DNA from: Aliterella atlantica CENA595 | Lineage (GTDB): Bacteria > Cyanobacteriota > Cyanobacteriia > Cyanobacteriales > Chroococcidiopsidaceae | DNA: 64,000 bases | Assembly: GCF_000952155.1 (NCBI RefSeq) | Contig: NZ_JYON01000012.1 | Coordinates: 85,311-149,310 of the forward strand | Direction: 5' to 3' | In this document: positions 46,154 to 54,605 of the stretch, piece by piece | Position numbering within the stretch: position 1 is the first letter of the stretch | Layout of the letters: every line of letters begins with the position of its first letter | Notes under the pieces: model-generated | What the model was told of the DNA's origin: nothing | Databases searched by the model: none | Seen by the model: only the letters and a program-made list of their open reading frames with translations | Made by a program: the position numbers and the translations under genes

Positions 46154-46538
46154 GTGTTGAACAGCACTGAGCAACGCAAAATAACTTGGTTTCAATCTCA
46201 CTTGCAATTGCTAGGTAGATTGCTGCTAGGACTAATAATACTGGCGATTTGGGCGATCGCTAGTATTTCTTTGGGTGCTGTAGATTTGCCGCTACCAACT
46301 ATATATGATGCTGTGACGGCTTTTGATGGTTCTTATCAGGAACACCTAATTGTGCGTATCAGGCTACACTGGTTTATCAGTTTATGCAGGTTTGGGTTTT
46401 TTGGGGAATTATGGTAGCTTTAGCAGACTTAGCAAGGCAGTTATTGAATGCGCCGATCGGGCTGCCTTGCGGTATGATTGCAGCGATCGTAGGCGTTCTT
46501 ACTTTCTTTACTTGCTTTATCGCAACCGCAACCAATGA
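46154..46538 (+). pseudogene. FecCD-type siderophore permease, internally deleted and frameshifted
   Basis: The start reads like an iron-siderophore permease (WAIASISLGAVDLPLPTIYD, then FDGSYQEHLIVRIRL). Most of the multi-span middle is then missing. After a join near 46370-46390 the last region appears in two frames: VALADLARQLLNAPIGLPCG, then in another frame [12 protein letters not shown] and TGA 46536. Both pieces match the C-terminus of FecCD permeases. The stop overlaps the ATG of the ATPase gene (ATGA), the usual arrangement, so the operon was once complete. Confidence 0.72.
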
Positions 46539-47356
46539 ATAAACAAGCGCTGACAACCCAAAAGTTAACACTCACTTACGATCGCACTTGCATTATTTCC
46601 GATCTAGAGATCGCTATTCCTGCTGGCAAAATTACTGTGTTGGTAGGGGCAAATGGTTGTGGTAAGTCAACGCTGCTCAGGGGATTGGCAAGGTTGTTAA
46701 AGCCGCGTACGGGGACGGTTTTTTTGGATGGTAAGTCTATTGCTAAGTTGTCTACGAAAGAAGTAGCCAAGCAATTAGGCATTTTACCTCAAAGTCCGGT
46801 TGCGCCTGAAGGCTTGACAGTACGCGAACTGGTGGCGCAAGGGCGTTATCCGCATCAAGGCTGGTTGCAGCAATGGTCGCCGGAAGACGAACGGTTGACG
46901 GAGCAAGCTTTGGTTACTACTAATTTGATGCATTTAGCAAATCGTCCTTTAGAAACTCTGTCGGGGGGACAAAGACAAAGGGCTTGGATTGCAATGGCGT
47001 TGGCGCAAAATACTGAGGTGTTGTTGCTGGACGAACCGACTACTTTTTTGGATCTGGCTCATCAAGTGGAAGTTTTGGATCTGTTGTATGACTTGAATCA
47101 GACGCAGGGAAGAACAATTGTTATGGTTCTGCACGATTTGAATCAAGCTTGTCGCTATGCAGATTATTTAGTGGCGATCGCATCGGGGCGGATTTATGCT
47201 CAAGGTACGCCCAGTCAAGTTATGACTGAAGACACAATTGAGCAAGTATTTATGCTATCGTGTCGCATTATTACAGATCCGGTTGCTGGTACGCCGATGT
47301 GCATTCCTATTGGTCGTTTCCAGGCGCGATCGCAGCAATCTTATCGGATGATGTAG
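46535..47356 (+). CDS. ABC transporter ATPase, iron-siderophore type (FecE-like)
   Basis: This intact 273-residue ATPase has Walker [10 protein letters not shown] (38-46), Q-loop [13 protein letters not shown], signature [17 protein letters not shown] and Walker [13 protein letters not shown]. The H-loop ([14 protein letters not shown]) is present. The sequence groups with Fe3+-siderophore/cobalamin importers. Its permease partner upstream is a pseudogene and no binding protein is nearby, so it is either on its way to loss or serves another permease. The ATG overlaps the permease stop by four bases. Confidence 0.88.
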   Translation: MNKQALTTQKLTLTYDRTCIISDLEIAIPAGKITVLVGANGCGKSTLLRGLARLLKPRTGTVFLDGKSIAKLSTKEVAKQLGILPQSPVAPEGLTVRELVAQGRYPHQGWLQQWSPEDERLTEQALVTTNLMHLANRPLETLSGGQRQRAWIAMALAQNTEVLLLDEPTTFLDLAHQVEVLDLLYDLNQTQGRTIVMVLHDLNQACRYADYLVAIASGRIYAQGTPSQVMTEDTIEQVFMLSCRIITDPVAGTPMCIPIGRFQARSQQSYRMM

Positions 47357-47464
47357 AAAACAAGATTTTAATTAACCGCCAACACGTGCGTGTAGTGTTT
47401 AAACAGCAAGGTAAGAGGATATTAAAAATTTTAAAGCCTATTTCAATACTTAGAAAAGAAGTAG

Positions 47465-47492
47465 GGGCGCATTTATAAATACGCCCTTATTT
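47465..47492. terminator. Hairpin between convergent ATPase and M23 peptidase genes
   Basis: GGGCGCATTTA / TAAATACGCCC forms a stem with one mismatch and almost no loop, followed by a T-rich run (TTATTTTATT). It lies immediately after the ATPase gene region and before the stop of the minus-strand M23 gene. Confidence 0.55.
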
Positions 47493-47494
47493 TA

Positions 47495-50041
47495 TTACTT
47501 CTTTTTTGGTTTTGGCGGTAACAAAGCGATCGGATTCACTGCCTTTTTACCGTTAGGATGTACCTCAAAATGTAAGTGGGGTCCTGTACTGCGACCAGTG
47601 CTACCCATCAAGGAAATTTGTTGTCCTTGTGTGACTTGTTGCCCTGGTTGCACCAACAACCGATAGTTATGGGCGTAACGAGTCAACGTCCCATCGGGGT
47701 GTTGGATATCAACTAAGTTGCCATAACCACCTCTACTCCAACCAGACCTGACGACAACACCCTCAGCTACAGCAAATATTGGCGTTCCTACCGGTGCGGC
47801 AATGTCAATGCCTCTATGCATACGTCCCCAACGATAGCCAAAACCGGAACTCAATCTACCCTTAGCTGGCCAAATATAGCCATTAAAGGAACCTCGGCTA
47901 CCGTTAGGTTGAGGTAAATAGTTCTCAACTGGTGCTAAAGGTGGCAATTCTGGCGATACTTGCTGTCCTCTAAAGCTTTCGCTAGAGTCAATATCTGTCG
48001 GTGCAGTGGCGACTCTGCCTTTAGCTGGAACTGCATAATTGGTTTTGATTGTTAGTTGCTTTGGCTGTGCTGGCTTTAAGTCTTGAGCCGTTTGTGCTAC
48101 GACAAATTCAGGATTAACTGGTTCGTCATCCGACAGCTTGCTACTTACTGGAGGCTTACTAATTGCAGGTAGGCGAGGTTTTACAGCTTGAGCGGACGAA
48201 TTACTATTGTTTTGCGCGTAGTATTTGTGCTGCAGCTTTTGCACGTCGTTTTGCAGTTTTTGGGCATACTGCGCTTGCAATTGTTCTAGCTGTGCTTGAC
48301 TCAGTTTAGGCGCTTCTACTTCATCAGCAGTGCTACCGCCAATCCCGTTAAATGAGTTTGCTGGCGATTGATTGACCAAATCTACAGGCTGCTGGTTAGA
48401 GCTATTGGCTGCAACTAAAACTGCCGGATTTGATGCGTTAGTTTCAAGTACGGGAGCAGGTACGTTAGTTGCCTGTGCTGGCTCAATTTCTGGCAGCATA
48501 GCAACTGTTACTTTTTCAATCTTCTTTTTATCAACTAAGCTAGGAATTACGATCCTTTGATTGACCAAGAGTAAGTTTGGATCTTGCAGTTGGTTAGCGC
48601 TGACAATTTCCGGTACAGATACTTTATGCTCTGTTGCGATCGCGCTCAACGTGTCTCCAGATTTCACTTGATATTCTGGTTCTGGCTCGGCTACGTTAGA
48701 GCCGTCAGCGCCAGATACTAATTCTAGCGTCACCGAGGCAACTTCTGCGCTAGCAGGAGGGCTAACTGGTGCGCTAGCTGTTTGTGGCTGACTGTTCTGT
48801 GTTTCTGCACTTATTTGTGCGTCGGTGGCTATTTCTGGAGTTTTTGAGTCTGGTAGAACAAATACTGATTGTAATAGTTGTTCTGTTTGCTGTTCCTTCC
48901 CTACTTCCTGAGTTTCATCAATTGCGATCGTACTTGCTGGCTCTTTTTGGGTTGCATCTTCTCCCACACTGCTAGCAACTTCCTCTTGCGTTTGGGTTGC
49001 TGGCAAGCCTAGCCTTTTTAGCAATCTATCTGTTGAAGATGGCTGTACTGTCTCAGTACCTTTATCGCTACTAACTGCGATTTCTGGCTGTTGTTGGGGC
49101 GTAACTTCTACTACTCTGTTATTGCTCGGCAACGCCTGTTGCTCGTTTACCGATGCTGTGGTGGGTGCGATCGCTGTTTGTGGCTGCTGTAACTTAACTG
49201 CAGGTGTTGTTGGTTCGCTAACACTAGATAGCTGACTTGATTGCTCTTTTTGCTTCAAGCGATCTATCAGCAATCTTTGCTTCGCTGTCCAAGCACTATC
49301 AGCTTCTCGATTCACTACTACTGGTTGTGGCTGCACTGCCCACTGTTCTGCGGTCGGTTCTGGTGCTGAAGCGCTTTGAGTTAGAGGAGCTTGTACCTGC
49401 TGGGTAGCATTTTTGTTCGCTTTAAGACGTGTTACTAACCGATTTACGCGGCTGTCTGCAGGCGTTTGAGGACTAGCAGCAATTGTTTCTACTGGCTCAA
49501 TGTTGACTTGAACGTTTGCGGGCGCTGTCTCTACTGGCAGCGCGGGCGGCTGATAATTTTGCTCTGGCGATCGCGTCCTTGTTGCTGTTTCTACTTCAAT
49601 GCTTGTTGGCGCAGCTTGATGTACTTTAGTGTTTGCTTCTTGCCTTGTCTTTAAACGTTCGGCAAGGCGATCGCTCTTTACTACCTGCGGTTGTATAGTC
49701 TGTACGGGAATTACTTCAACCTGTACGCTAGCAGGGGCGATTTGCGCTGCTGGTGGTTCTTGCCCTAAAGCATTAGCACCTTGTATTGCTTCTAGTGTGG
49801 GAACAGCCTGGTTAATTGTTTCTCCCTCGCTTGGGGCTTGGGCAGCAGGAGCGCGATCGCTGCCCAGTGCTAGTAAAAGGTTGGGCGTTCCTATTGAAGC
49901 TATCAGTCCGATTGTTGCTGCTGAGGTCTGAAATAGCCGCAACTTTACTTTTGGCTGCCCATGCTTCAGTTTCCCTTCTAAGTCATCTTTGATTTTGCAA
50001 CCAGGAACAGCCTTAACCTTTTTCATCCATGCTCGTTTCAA
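47495..50041 (-). CDS. LysM/M23 peptidoglycan metallopeptidase, cyanobacterial long form
   Basis: The product has 848 residues from TTG 50041; AGGAGG is 6 bases upstream and the start MKRAWMKKVKAV resembles Nostoc homologues. A hydrophobic segment near 30-55 anchors or exports it. A very long Gln/Pro/Ala-rich linker (about 60-450) contains imperfect repeats (RLLIDRLKQKEQ, DRLAERLKTRQE). A LysM domain follows (about 456-499; YQVKSGDTLSAIA), then an M23 domain (about 740-840) with HRGID and HLHFE zinc motifs. It acts on peptidoglycan in the periplasm, probably in cell division or wall remodelling. Confidence 0.9.
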   Translation of the reverse strand: MKRAWMKKVKAVPGCKIKDDLEGKLKHGQPKVKLRLFQTSAATIGLIASIGTPNLLLALGSDRAPAAQAPSEGETINQAVPTLEAIQGANALGQEPPAAQIAPASVQVEVIPVQTIQPQVVKSDRLAERLKTRQEANTKVHQAAPTSIEVETATRTRSPEQNYQPPALPVETAPANVQVNIEPVETIAASPQTPADSRVNRLVTRLKANKNATQQVQAPLTQSASAPEPTAEQWAVQPQPVVVNREADSAWTAKQRLLIDRLKQKEQSSQLSSVSEPTTPAVKLQQPQTAIAPTTASVNEQQALPSNNRVVEVTPQQQPEIAVSSDKGTETVQPSSTDRLLKRLGLPATQTQEEVASSVGEDATQKEPASTIAIDETQEVGKEQQTEQLLQSVFVLPDSKTPEIATDAQISAETQNSQPQTASAPVSPPASAEVASVTLELVSGADGSNVAEPEPEYQVKSGDTLSAIATEHKVSVPEIVSANQLQDPNLLLVNQRIVIPSLVDKKKIEKVTVAMLPEIEPAQATNVPAPVLETNASNPAVLVAANSSNQQPVDLVNQSPANSFNGIGGSTADEVEAPKLSQAQLEQLQAQYAQKLQNDVQKLQHKYYAQNNSNSSAQAVKPRLPAISKPPVSSKLSDDEPVNPEFVVAQTAQDLKPAQPKQLTIKTNYAVPAKGRVATAPTDIDSSESFRGQQVSPELPPLAPVENYLPQPNGSRGSFNGYIWPAKGRLSSGFGYRWGRMHRGIDIAAPVGTPIFAVAEGVVVRSGWSRGGYGNLVDIQHPDGTLTRYAHNYRLLVQPGQQVTQGQQISLMGSTGRSTGPHLHFEVHPNGKKAVNPIALLPPKPKKK

Positions 50042-50890
50042 AAAACGACCTCCTAGAAACACGCTTTGCCTAACTAACTTTAATTCGTTACTACTTTAGA
50101 GCCGATTTTAGCCAAGCATTGAGGACACTACACAAACTTTTCCGCCTACATCCAATAGACATAATTTAAGTAATGTCATTTGGCTAATTTAATTTACACA
50201 AGTTTACACGAAATTGAGAATATTTCAATGTTTTTAGATTGTTTTTGACTCAGGTCATCTGTCTGAAGTTTAGTCTATGTCATTTTTATATCCTCTATGA
50301 CAGTGAAATTTTACTACTACTGGTTTTGAGTCTGGATATTCACTGCAACTTTTTATTTTGTCTGACCTTTCCAGACTTAGCTGAAACACAACAGCCGAAT
50401 TTAGCTAATTGTTTTGGCAAAAAGCAAGAGCAAGTTTTGACGGTTTTAGCGATCGCGCTTAGTAAAGATGTTTTGCTCTTTTATCTGGTAATGCTTGCAA
50501 GAGCAGGTTTTAATAACTTTTTCTGCCGATTTAGCTAGTTGATTTAGGCAAGCATTACATATCACTAATTTAGTGTTGACCAACCGCTACTATATATAAA
50601 TTTCTTATCTAATGCCACTATCGCTGGCTGGCTGTCCAAGCAAAATAATCGTTAGCATTTAAGCAATTTAAGATGGAAATCAATGCATATTGATAATTTT
50701 GGCAGTTTTGTAGCTTCTAATTGCCAACATCCTCTTTAAATTGCTAAAAAGAGAGATTATAGCTCTACTAACTGTCAGCAACTAGATAATCAAGAAAATA
50801 TAATTTTACAAATTTAATTATATGTATCTAAATAGAGTTGCAAACTTAGCTGAATTTATTTAGTGTTGCCCCACTACGCCCTCAAGCCAA
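50042..50890. other. Long intergenic region between the M23 and trmL genes
   Basis: About 850 AT-rich bases. The right end is the M23 gene upstream region seen in reverse. One plus-strand frame (50239-50538, TTG start, no ribosome binding site) is hydrophobic but unconvincing. HIP1 sits at 50450. No RNA, repeat or remnant was recognised, which is unusual for a spacer of this size. Confidence 0.4.
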
Positions 50891-51352
50891 TCATTCCCAG
50901 TAGCCGATTTGACGATAAGCCTCGAATAGTCCTATTGATACACTGACAGAAAGATTTAAACTGCGTACTCCTGGCTGCATCATCGGTATATATACAGTTG
51001 TCGTACAGCCAGCAAGAACAGCAGGCGACAATCCAGTAGTTTCACTACCAAATAACAACCAGTCATCCGCTTGAAACTTAAATTGTAGATAGCTAGAACT
51101 ACCGCGAACGCTAAAACCAATCGTTCGCCCGCCCCGCTGTTGCTGGTAGCTGGCAAAAGCACTAATTGACTCGTGGCAAGTTAAGTTGACATAAGACCAA
51201 TAATCTAGCCCAGCCCGTTTGAGATAGCGATCGCTAATTTCAAAGCCTAGAGGTGCTACTAAATGAAGTTCCGTACAAGTAGCAGCGCAAGTGCGAGCAA
51301 TATTACCTGTATTTGGGGGAATTTGCGGATTAACTAAAACAATTTGCGGCAT
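50891..51352 (-). CDS. trmL: tRNA (cytidine/uridine-34 2'-O)-methyltransferase
   Basis: This 153-residue SPOUT methyltransferase has knot motifs I-III: VNPQIPPNTGNIARTCAAT, LLFGSETTGLSP and IPMMQPGVRSLNLSVSVSIG. TrmL homodimers methylate the ribose of nucleotide 34 in leucine tRNAs. Size and motifs match the YibK branch. Single gene with no obvious partner. Confidence 0.93.
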   Translation of the reverse strand: MPQIVLVNPQIPPNTGNIARTCAATCTELHLVAPLGFEISDRYLKRAGLDYWSYVNLTCHESISAFASYQQQRGGRTIGFSVRGSSSYLQFKFQADDWLLFGSETTGLSPAVLAGCTTTVYIPMMQPGVRSLNLSVSVSIGLFEAYRQIGYWE

Positions 51353-51575
51353 TAACTCAGAAATTAGCTTAAATTGGCTACATATTTTTGGTTAACCATA
51401 GTCTAACCACAGACATAGAAAACTGATAGTTTTTTTTAATAGTTGCTTTCTCTAACTGATTGATTAGATATTCTGAACGGTAAAAAAAGCTAAAAGCGCG
51501 AACAGAGTTAGAAAAGCACTCTCCTCGCGTCTTTATAGTTAATTTAGAAGATTAAAGCAAAGCCCTACGTCCGTA

Positions 51576-52727
51576 CTAAGCAACCAAAGAAGGACAAAGC
51601 TTGTCTTCCAATTCCAACTCGCGCTCTGCCATATTCAAGTGAGCGTAGTTAATAATTTGGCGAGGATCGAAGCCGCAAGCGTGAAGTCTTAACCATTGCT
51701 GGGCTTCATTACCTTCGCGGAGCATCTTTAACAAAGGCGAAAGAAAACAGCTAAAACCACGTTCTTTAGCGATCGCCCATACATCCTGATAAATTTCTGC
51801 AATCCAGTCTTTAGCTAAAATAGTGCTACCATCTTGCCAGCGTCTTAGTTGAGCGTCAAGACTAGAAGTAGCAGCAGCAACTTCATTACTTGCAGTAATA
51901 TCAATTAAATCGCTAGCACGAGTCGAAGCTGGTAGCGTACTACTTGTTAAAGGATCTAAGCTTGGATCGTTAATTAGCTGCCACAACCGCGCCTCTATCA
52001 AAGCCGTAATTGCTAGTAGAGAAATAGGATCGCTAACCAAATCGCAAATTCGCAGTTCTAGACGATTTAGATCGTAAGGGCGGCGATCGCCATTTGGTCT
52101 TACAGATGTCCACAGATGACGGACATTTTGCATTGTTCCCGCAGCTAATTGTGCTTCTACCCATTCAATATGATGAGCGTGACTTTCAAATAAAGGCACA
52201 TACTCAGGAGTTTGGGGAAACAGCCCCCACCGCGTAGAATGATAGCCCGTAACTTTACCATCTAAAAACGGTGAAGAAGCGCTGAGGGCAAGATATAAAG
52301 GCGCTTCCACGCGCAGCAAGCGGCACGCCCGCATCAGCAATTCAGGTTCGCTAATACCAATATTGATATGGATGCTAGCGGTGACTACCTTAGTACCGTA
52401 AGTTTGTTCGATATACGTGTGATAAGGATTTTCCGGATCGGAGCGATGAAACGACTCGCTACCACCTAAAGATAGAGTGCTACCAGGAATCAGCGTGTAA
52501 TTGCCCAAACGTTGCAGATAGTTTCGCAGCCGCAGCCTTGGTAAGACTAATTCGCATAACAGCTTTTCATACTGCAAAAAAGGCGCAGTAACGTATTCAA
52601 CATTACGGCTATCTGGCTCGCGCATATATCCATCGAGATCGGCAACAATTTTGTCGGAAAGACCAACAACATCGCCTTGCGGCGTTCCAGTGTACATCTC
52701 AACTTCAAAGCCTTTTGATAGCAGCAC
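51576..52727 (-). CDS. gshA: Glutamate-cysteine ligase, cyanobacterial type
   Basis: The product has 383 residues from GTG 52727, which has GAGG 8 bases upstream and reads VLLSKGFEVEMYTGTPQGDV, the usual start of cyanobacterial homologues. A frame from GTG 52781 adds 18 residues and cannot be excluded. Motifs such as SRNVEYVTAPFLQYEKLL, PGSTLSLGGSESFHRSDP and HINIGISEPELLMRACRLLR are typical. It makes gamma-glutamylcysteine, the first step of glutathione synthesis, in the cytosol. gshB is not nearby. Confidence 0.92.
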   Translation of the reverse strand: MLLSKGFEVEMYTGTPQGDVVGLSDKIVADLDGYMREPDSRNVEYVTAPFLQYEKLLCELVLPRLRLRNYLQRLGNYTLIPGSTLSLGGSESFHRSDPENPYHTYIEQTYGTKVVTASIHINIGISEPELLMRACRLLRVEAPLYLALSASSPFLDGKVTGYHSTRWGLFPQTPEYVPLFESHAHHIEWVEAQLAAGTMQNVRHLWTSVRPNGDRRPYDLNRLELRICDLVSDPISLLAITALIEARLWQLINDPSLDPLTSSTLPASTRASDLIDITASNEVAAATSSLDAQLRRWQDGSTILAKDWIAEIYQDVWAIAKERGFSCFLSPLLKMLREGNEAQQWLRLHACGFDPRQIINYAHLNMAERELELEDKLCPSLVA

Positions 52728-52875
52728 AGTTTTTTCCTCGGCTTCCTGTATAGCGTTTTGGTAAATTGTATCTAGGGACACTTAAAGATCCCTCTGTCTT
52801 GAGTACAAATTATCTGTTGGAGAGAAATTCTTTATTTACTTACAACTATTTTACCTCGACTATTACAAGCAAAAA

Positions 52876-53793
52876 TTAAAGTCTATAGTGATGATAAACT
52901 TCACTAGCAGCGCGGTGGAGCAAAGAATGACGGTAAACCAAACTACTCAAATCATCAGCATAACCGCCACCAATTACGCAAGCAACCGGATATCTAGCTG
53001 CCATGCAGGTACTTAAAACTTGCATCTCGCGGCGAAATATCCCTGAATCAGTCATTGCCAATTTGCCCAAGCGATCGCCTGCATGAGTATCTACGCCTGC
53101 ATCGTATAAAACTAAATCTGGATTAACTTGCCGCAGCACGTCGGATAAATGGCTAGCTAAAATTTGCAAATAATCATCATCTTCCATCCCAACGGGGAGA
53201 GGTACATCTAAATCGCTTTTTTGTTTAGTACCAGGAAAATTTACTTCGCAGTGCATGGAGAACGTAAAAACACTGCAATCGTTTTGAAAAATAAACGCAG
53301 TGCCATCACCTTGATGCACGTCTAAATCGATAATTAGGACTTTACGAATAATATTAAGATGTTGCAGCACCCGCGCGGCGATCGCCAAATCGTTGAAAAT
53401 ACAAAAACCAGAACCATAGCTAGGAAAAGCATGATGAGTCCCACCTGCCGTATTGCAAGCTATACCTCGTTCTAGGGCTAGTTTTGCTGTCAAAATTGTC
53501 CCGCCTACCGCCGTACAAGTGCGTTTAACCAAAGCCGGACTCCAAGGTAAACCGATTCGCCGTTGCGCTTTGTAGTCCAAAGTACCTTGAGTGTAAGCTT
53601 GGACGTATTGGGGAGTATGTACTAATTCAATCCAACTAGGCGGCGGAATTTCTGGTAAGTAAAATTGTTCCTGATGGGCGACGCGATCGCTAAGTAGGAG
53701 ATCGTACAGTTGGCGAAACTTAGGCATGGGAAAGCGATGTTCTTCACCTATAGGCGCAACATAATCGGGATGATAAACCAAGGGCAAATTCAT
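52876..53793 (-). CDS. Histone-deacetylase-family (arginase/deacetylase fold) hydrolase
   Basis: The product has 305 residues from ATG 53793 (MNLPLVYHPDYVAP); a longer frame adds 14 less typical residues. The HDAC-like zinc site appears in DLDVHQGDGTA (two Asp and a His), and the catalytic His pair in GGTHHAFPSYG. A further Asp lies in YDAGVDTHAGDRLG. Bacterial members deacetylate acetylpolyamines, acetoin-related or other acyl-amine compounds; the substrate here is unknown. It is divergent from rnc. Confidence 0.88.
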   Translation of the reverse strand: MNLPLVYHPDYVAPIGEEHRFPMPKFRQLYDLLLSDRVAHQEQFYLPEIPPPSWIELVHTPQYVQAYTQGTLDYKAQRRIGLPWSPALVKRTCTAVGGTILTAKLALERGIACNTAGGTHHAFPSYGSGFCIFNDLAIAARVLQHLNIIRKVLIIDLDVHQGDGTAFIFQNDCSVFTFSMHCEVNFPGTKQKSDLDVPLPVGMEDDDYLQILASHLSDVLRQVNPDLVLYDAGVDTHAGDRLGKLAMTDSGIFRREMQVLSTCMAARYPVACVIGGGYADDLSSLVYRHSLLHRAASEVYHHYRL

Positions 53794-53855
53794 AACAGCA
53801 TCACAGGGCAATAATATAGAGAAAATTTGCAGCAAAACTCCCTAATTAAATTGTC

Positions 53856-54572
53856 ATGGCTTTGAGTTATCCACGTCGCCAAAAGCAACTAGAAGATTTA
53901 GTCAAAAAATTAGGGCTACCTATAACAGCACCGATAAAATGGGAATTACTCGATCTGGCGCTAACTCATCCCAGCGTTTCTCCCCAGGCAAATTACGAGC
54001 AATTAGAGTTTGTGGGCGATGCAGTAGTGCGGTTAGCAGCAGCAGAAGTGTTATGGGAGACGCATCCAGATTGGACGGTAGGCGAATTTGCGGCAATTCG
54101 TTCTGTAATAGTGAGCGATCGCATCTTAGCAACTTTAGCTACTGATTACGGCTTGGAGCTATATATATTAGTGACTGGTAGCGCTAGCGCCGATAAAGGT
54201 GGCGAACAAACCCGTTTAGCTGATGCTTTCGAGGCTGTATTAGGTGCTTTATATCTCAGCACTCACAGTCTAAAATTAATTCGCCCTTGGTTAGATCCGC
54301 ACTTTAAAAAGTTAGCAGGCGAAATTCGTTTAGATCCAGCTAGACGCAACTACAAAGCTGCCTTGCAAGAATGGACGCAAGGACACTTTAAAGTATTGCC
54401 AGAATATCGCGTTCGAGAAATTACCCCACATCCAGGTTCGCTAGAGCGTTTCCACGCCGAAGTTTGGTTGCAAGGGCGCAATTTAGGCGAAGGCAAAGGG
54501 CGTTCCATCAAAGCAGCAGAACAAGCAGCAGCGGAAGTAGCATTTAGAGTATTAATCGATGTAGAGACGTAG
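53856..54572 (+). CDS. rnc: Ribonuclease III
   Basis: The product has 238 residues. The RNase III domain (about 15-150) has the signature YEQLEFVGDAVVRLAAAEVL with catalytic acidic residues, and LADAFEAVLGALYLS carries the second acidic cluster. The double-stranded-RNA-binding domain follows (about 165-235; NYKAALQEWTQG and GKGRSIKAAEQAAAEVAF). It processes rRNA precursors and structured mRNAs. A hairpin (AGACGTAGCA / TGCTACATCT with one mismatch) overlaps the stop and may terminate transcription. Confidence 0.93.
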   Translation: MALSYPRRQKQLEDLVKKLGLPITAPIKWELLDLALTHPSVSPQANYEQLEFVGDAVVRLAAAEVLWETHPDWTVGEFAAIRSVIVSDRILATLATDYGLELYILVTGSASADKGGEQTRLADAFEAVLGALYLSTHSLKLIRPWLDPHFKKLAGEIRLDPARRNYKAALQEWTQGHFKVLPEYRVREITPHPGSLERFHAEVWLQGRNLGEGKGRSIKAAEQAAAEVAFRVLIDVET

Positions 54573-54605
54573 CACTGCTACATCTAGTAAAAACAACACC
54601 AACAA

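Noticed and set aside
49466..49931. Cys-rich plus-strand frames opposite the M23 peptidase gene
   Set aside because: These mirror the Gln/Ala/Pro-rich linker of the peptidase. No ribosome binding site or family pattern was seen.
50239..50538. 99-codon hydrophobic frame in the long spacer
   Set aside because: TTG start, no ribosome binding site and composition typical of translated AT-rich spacer.
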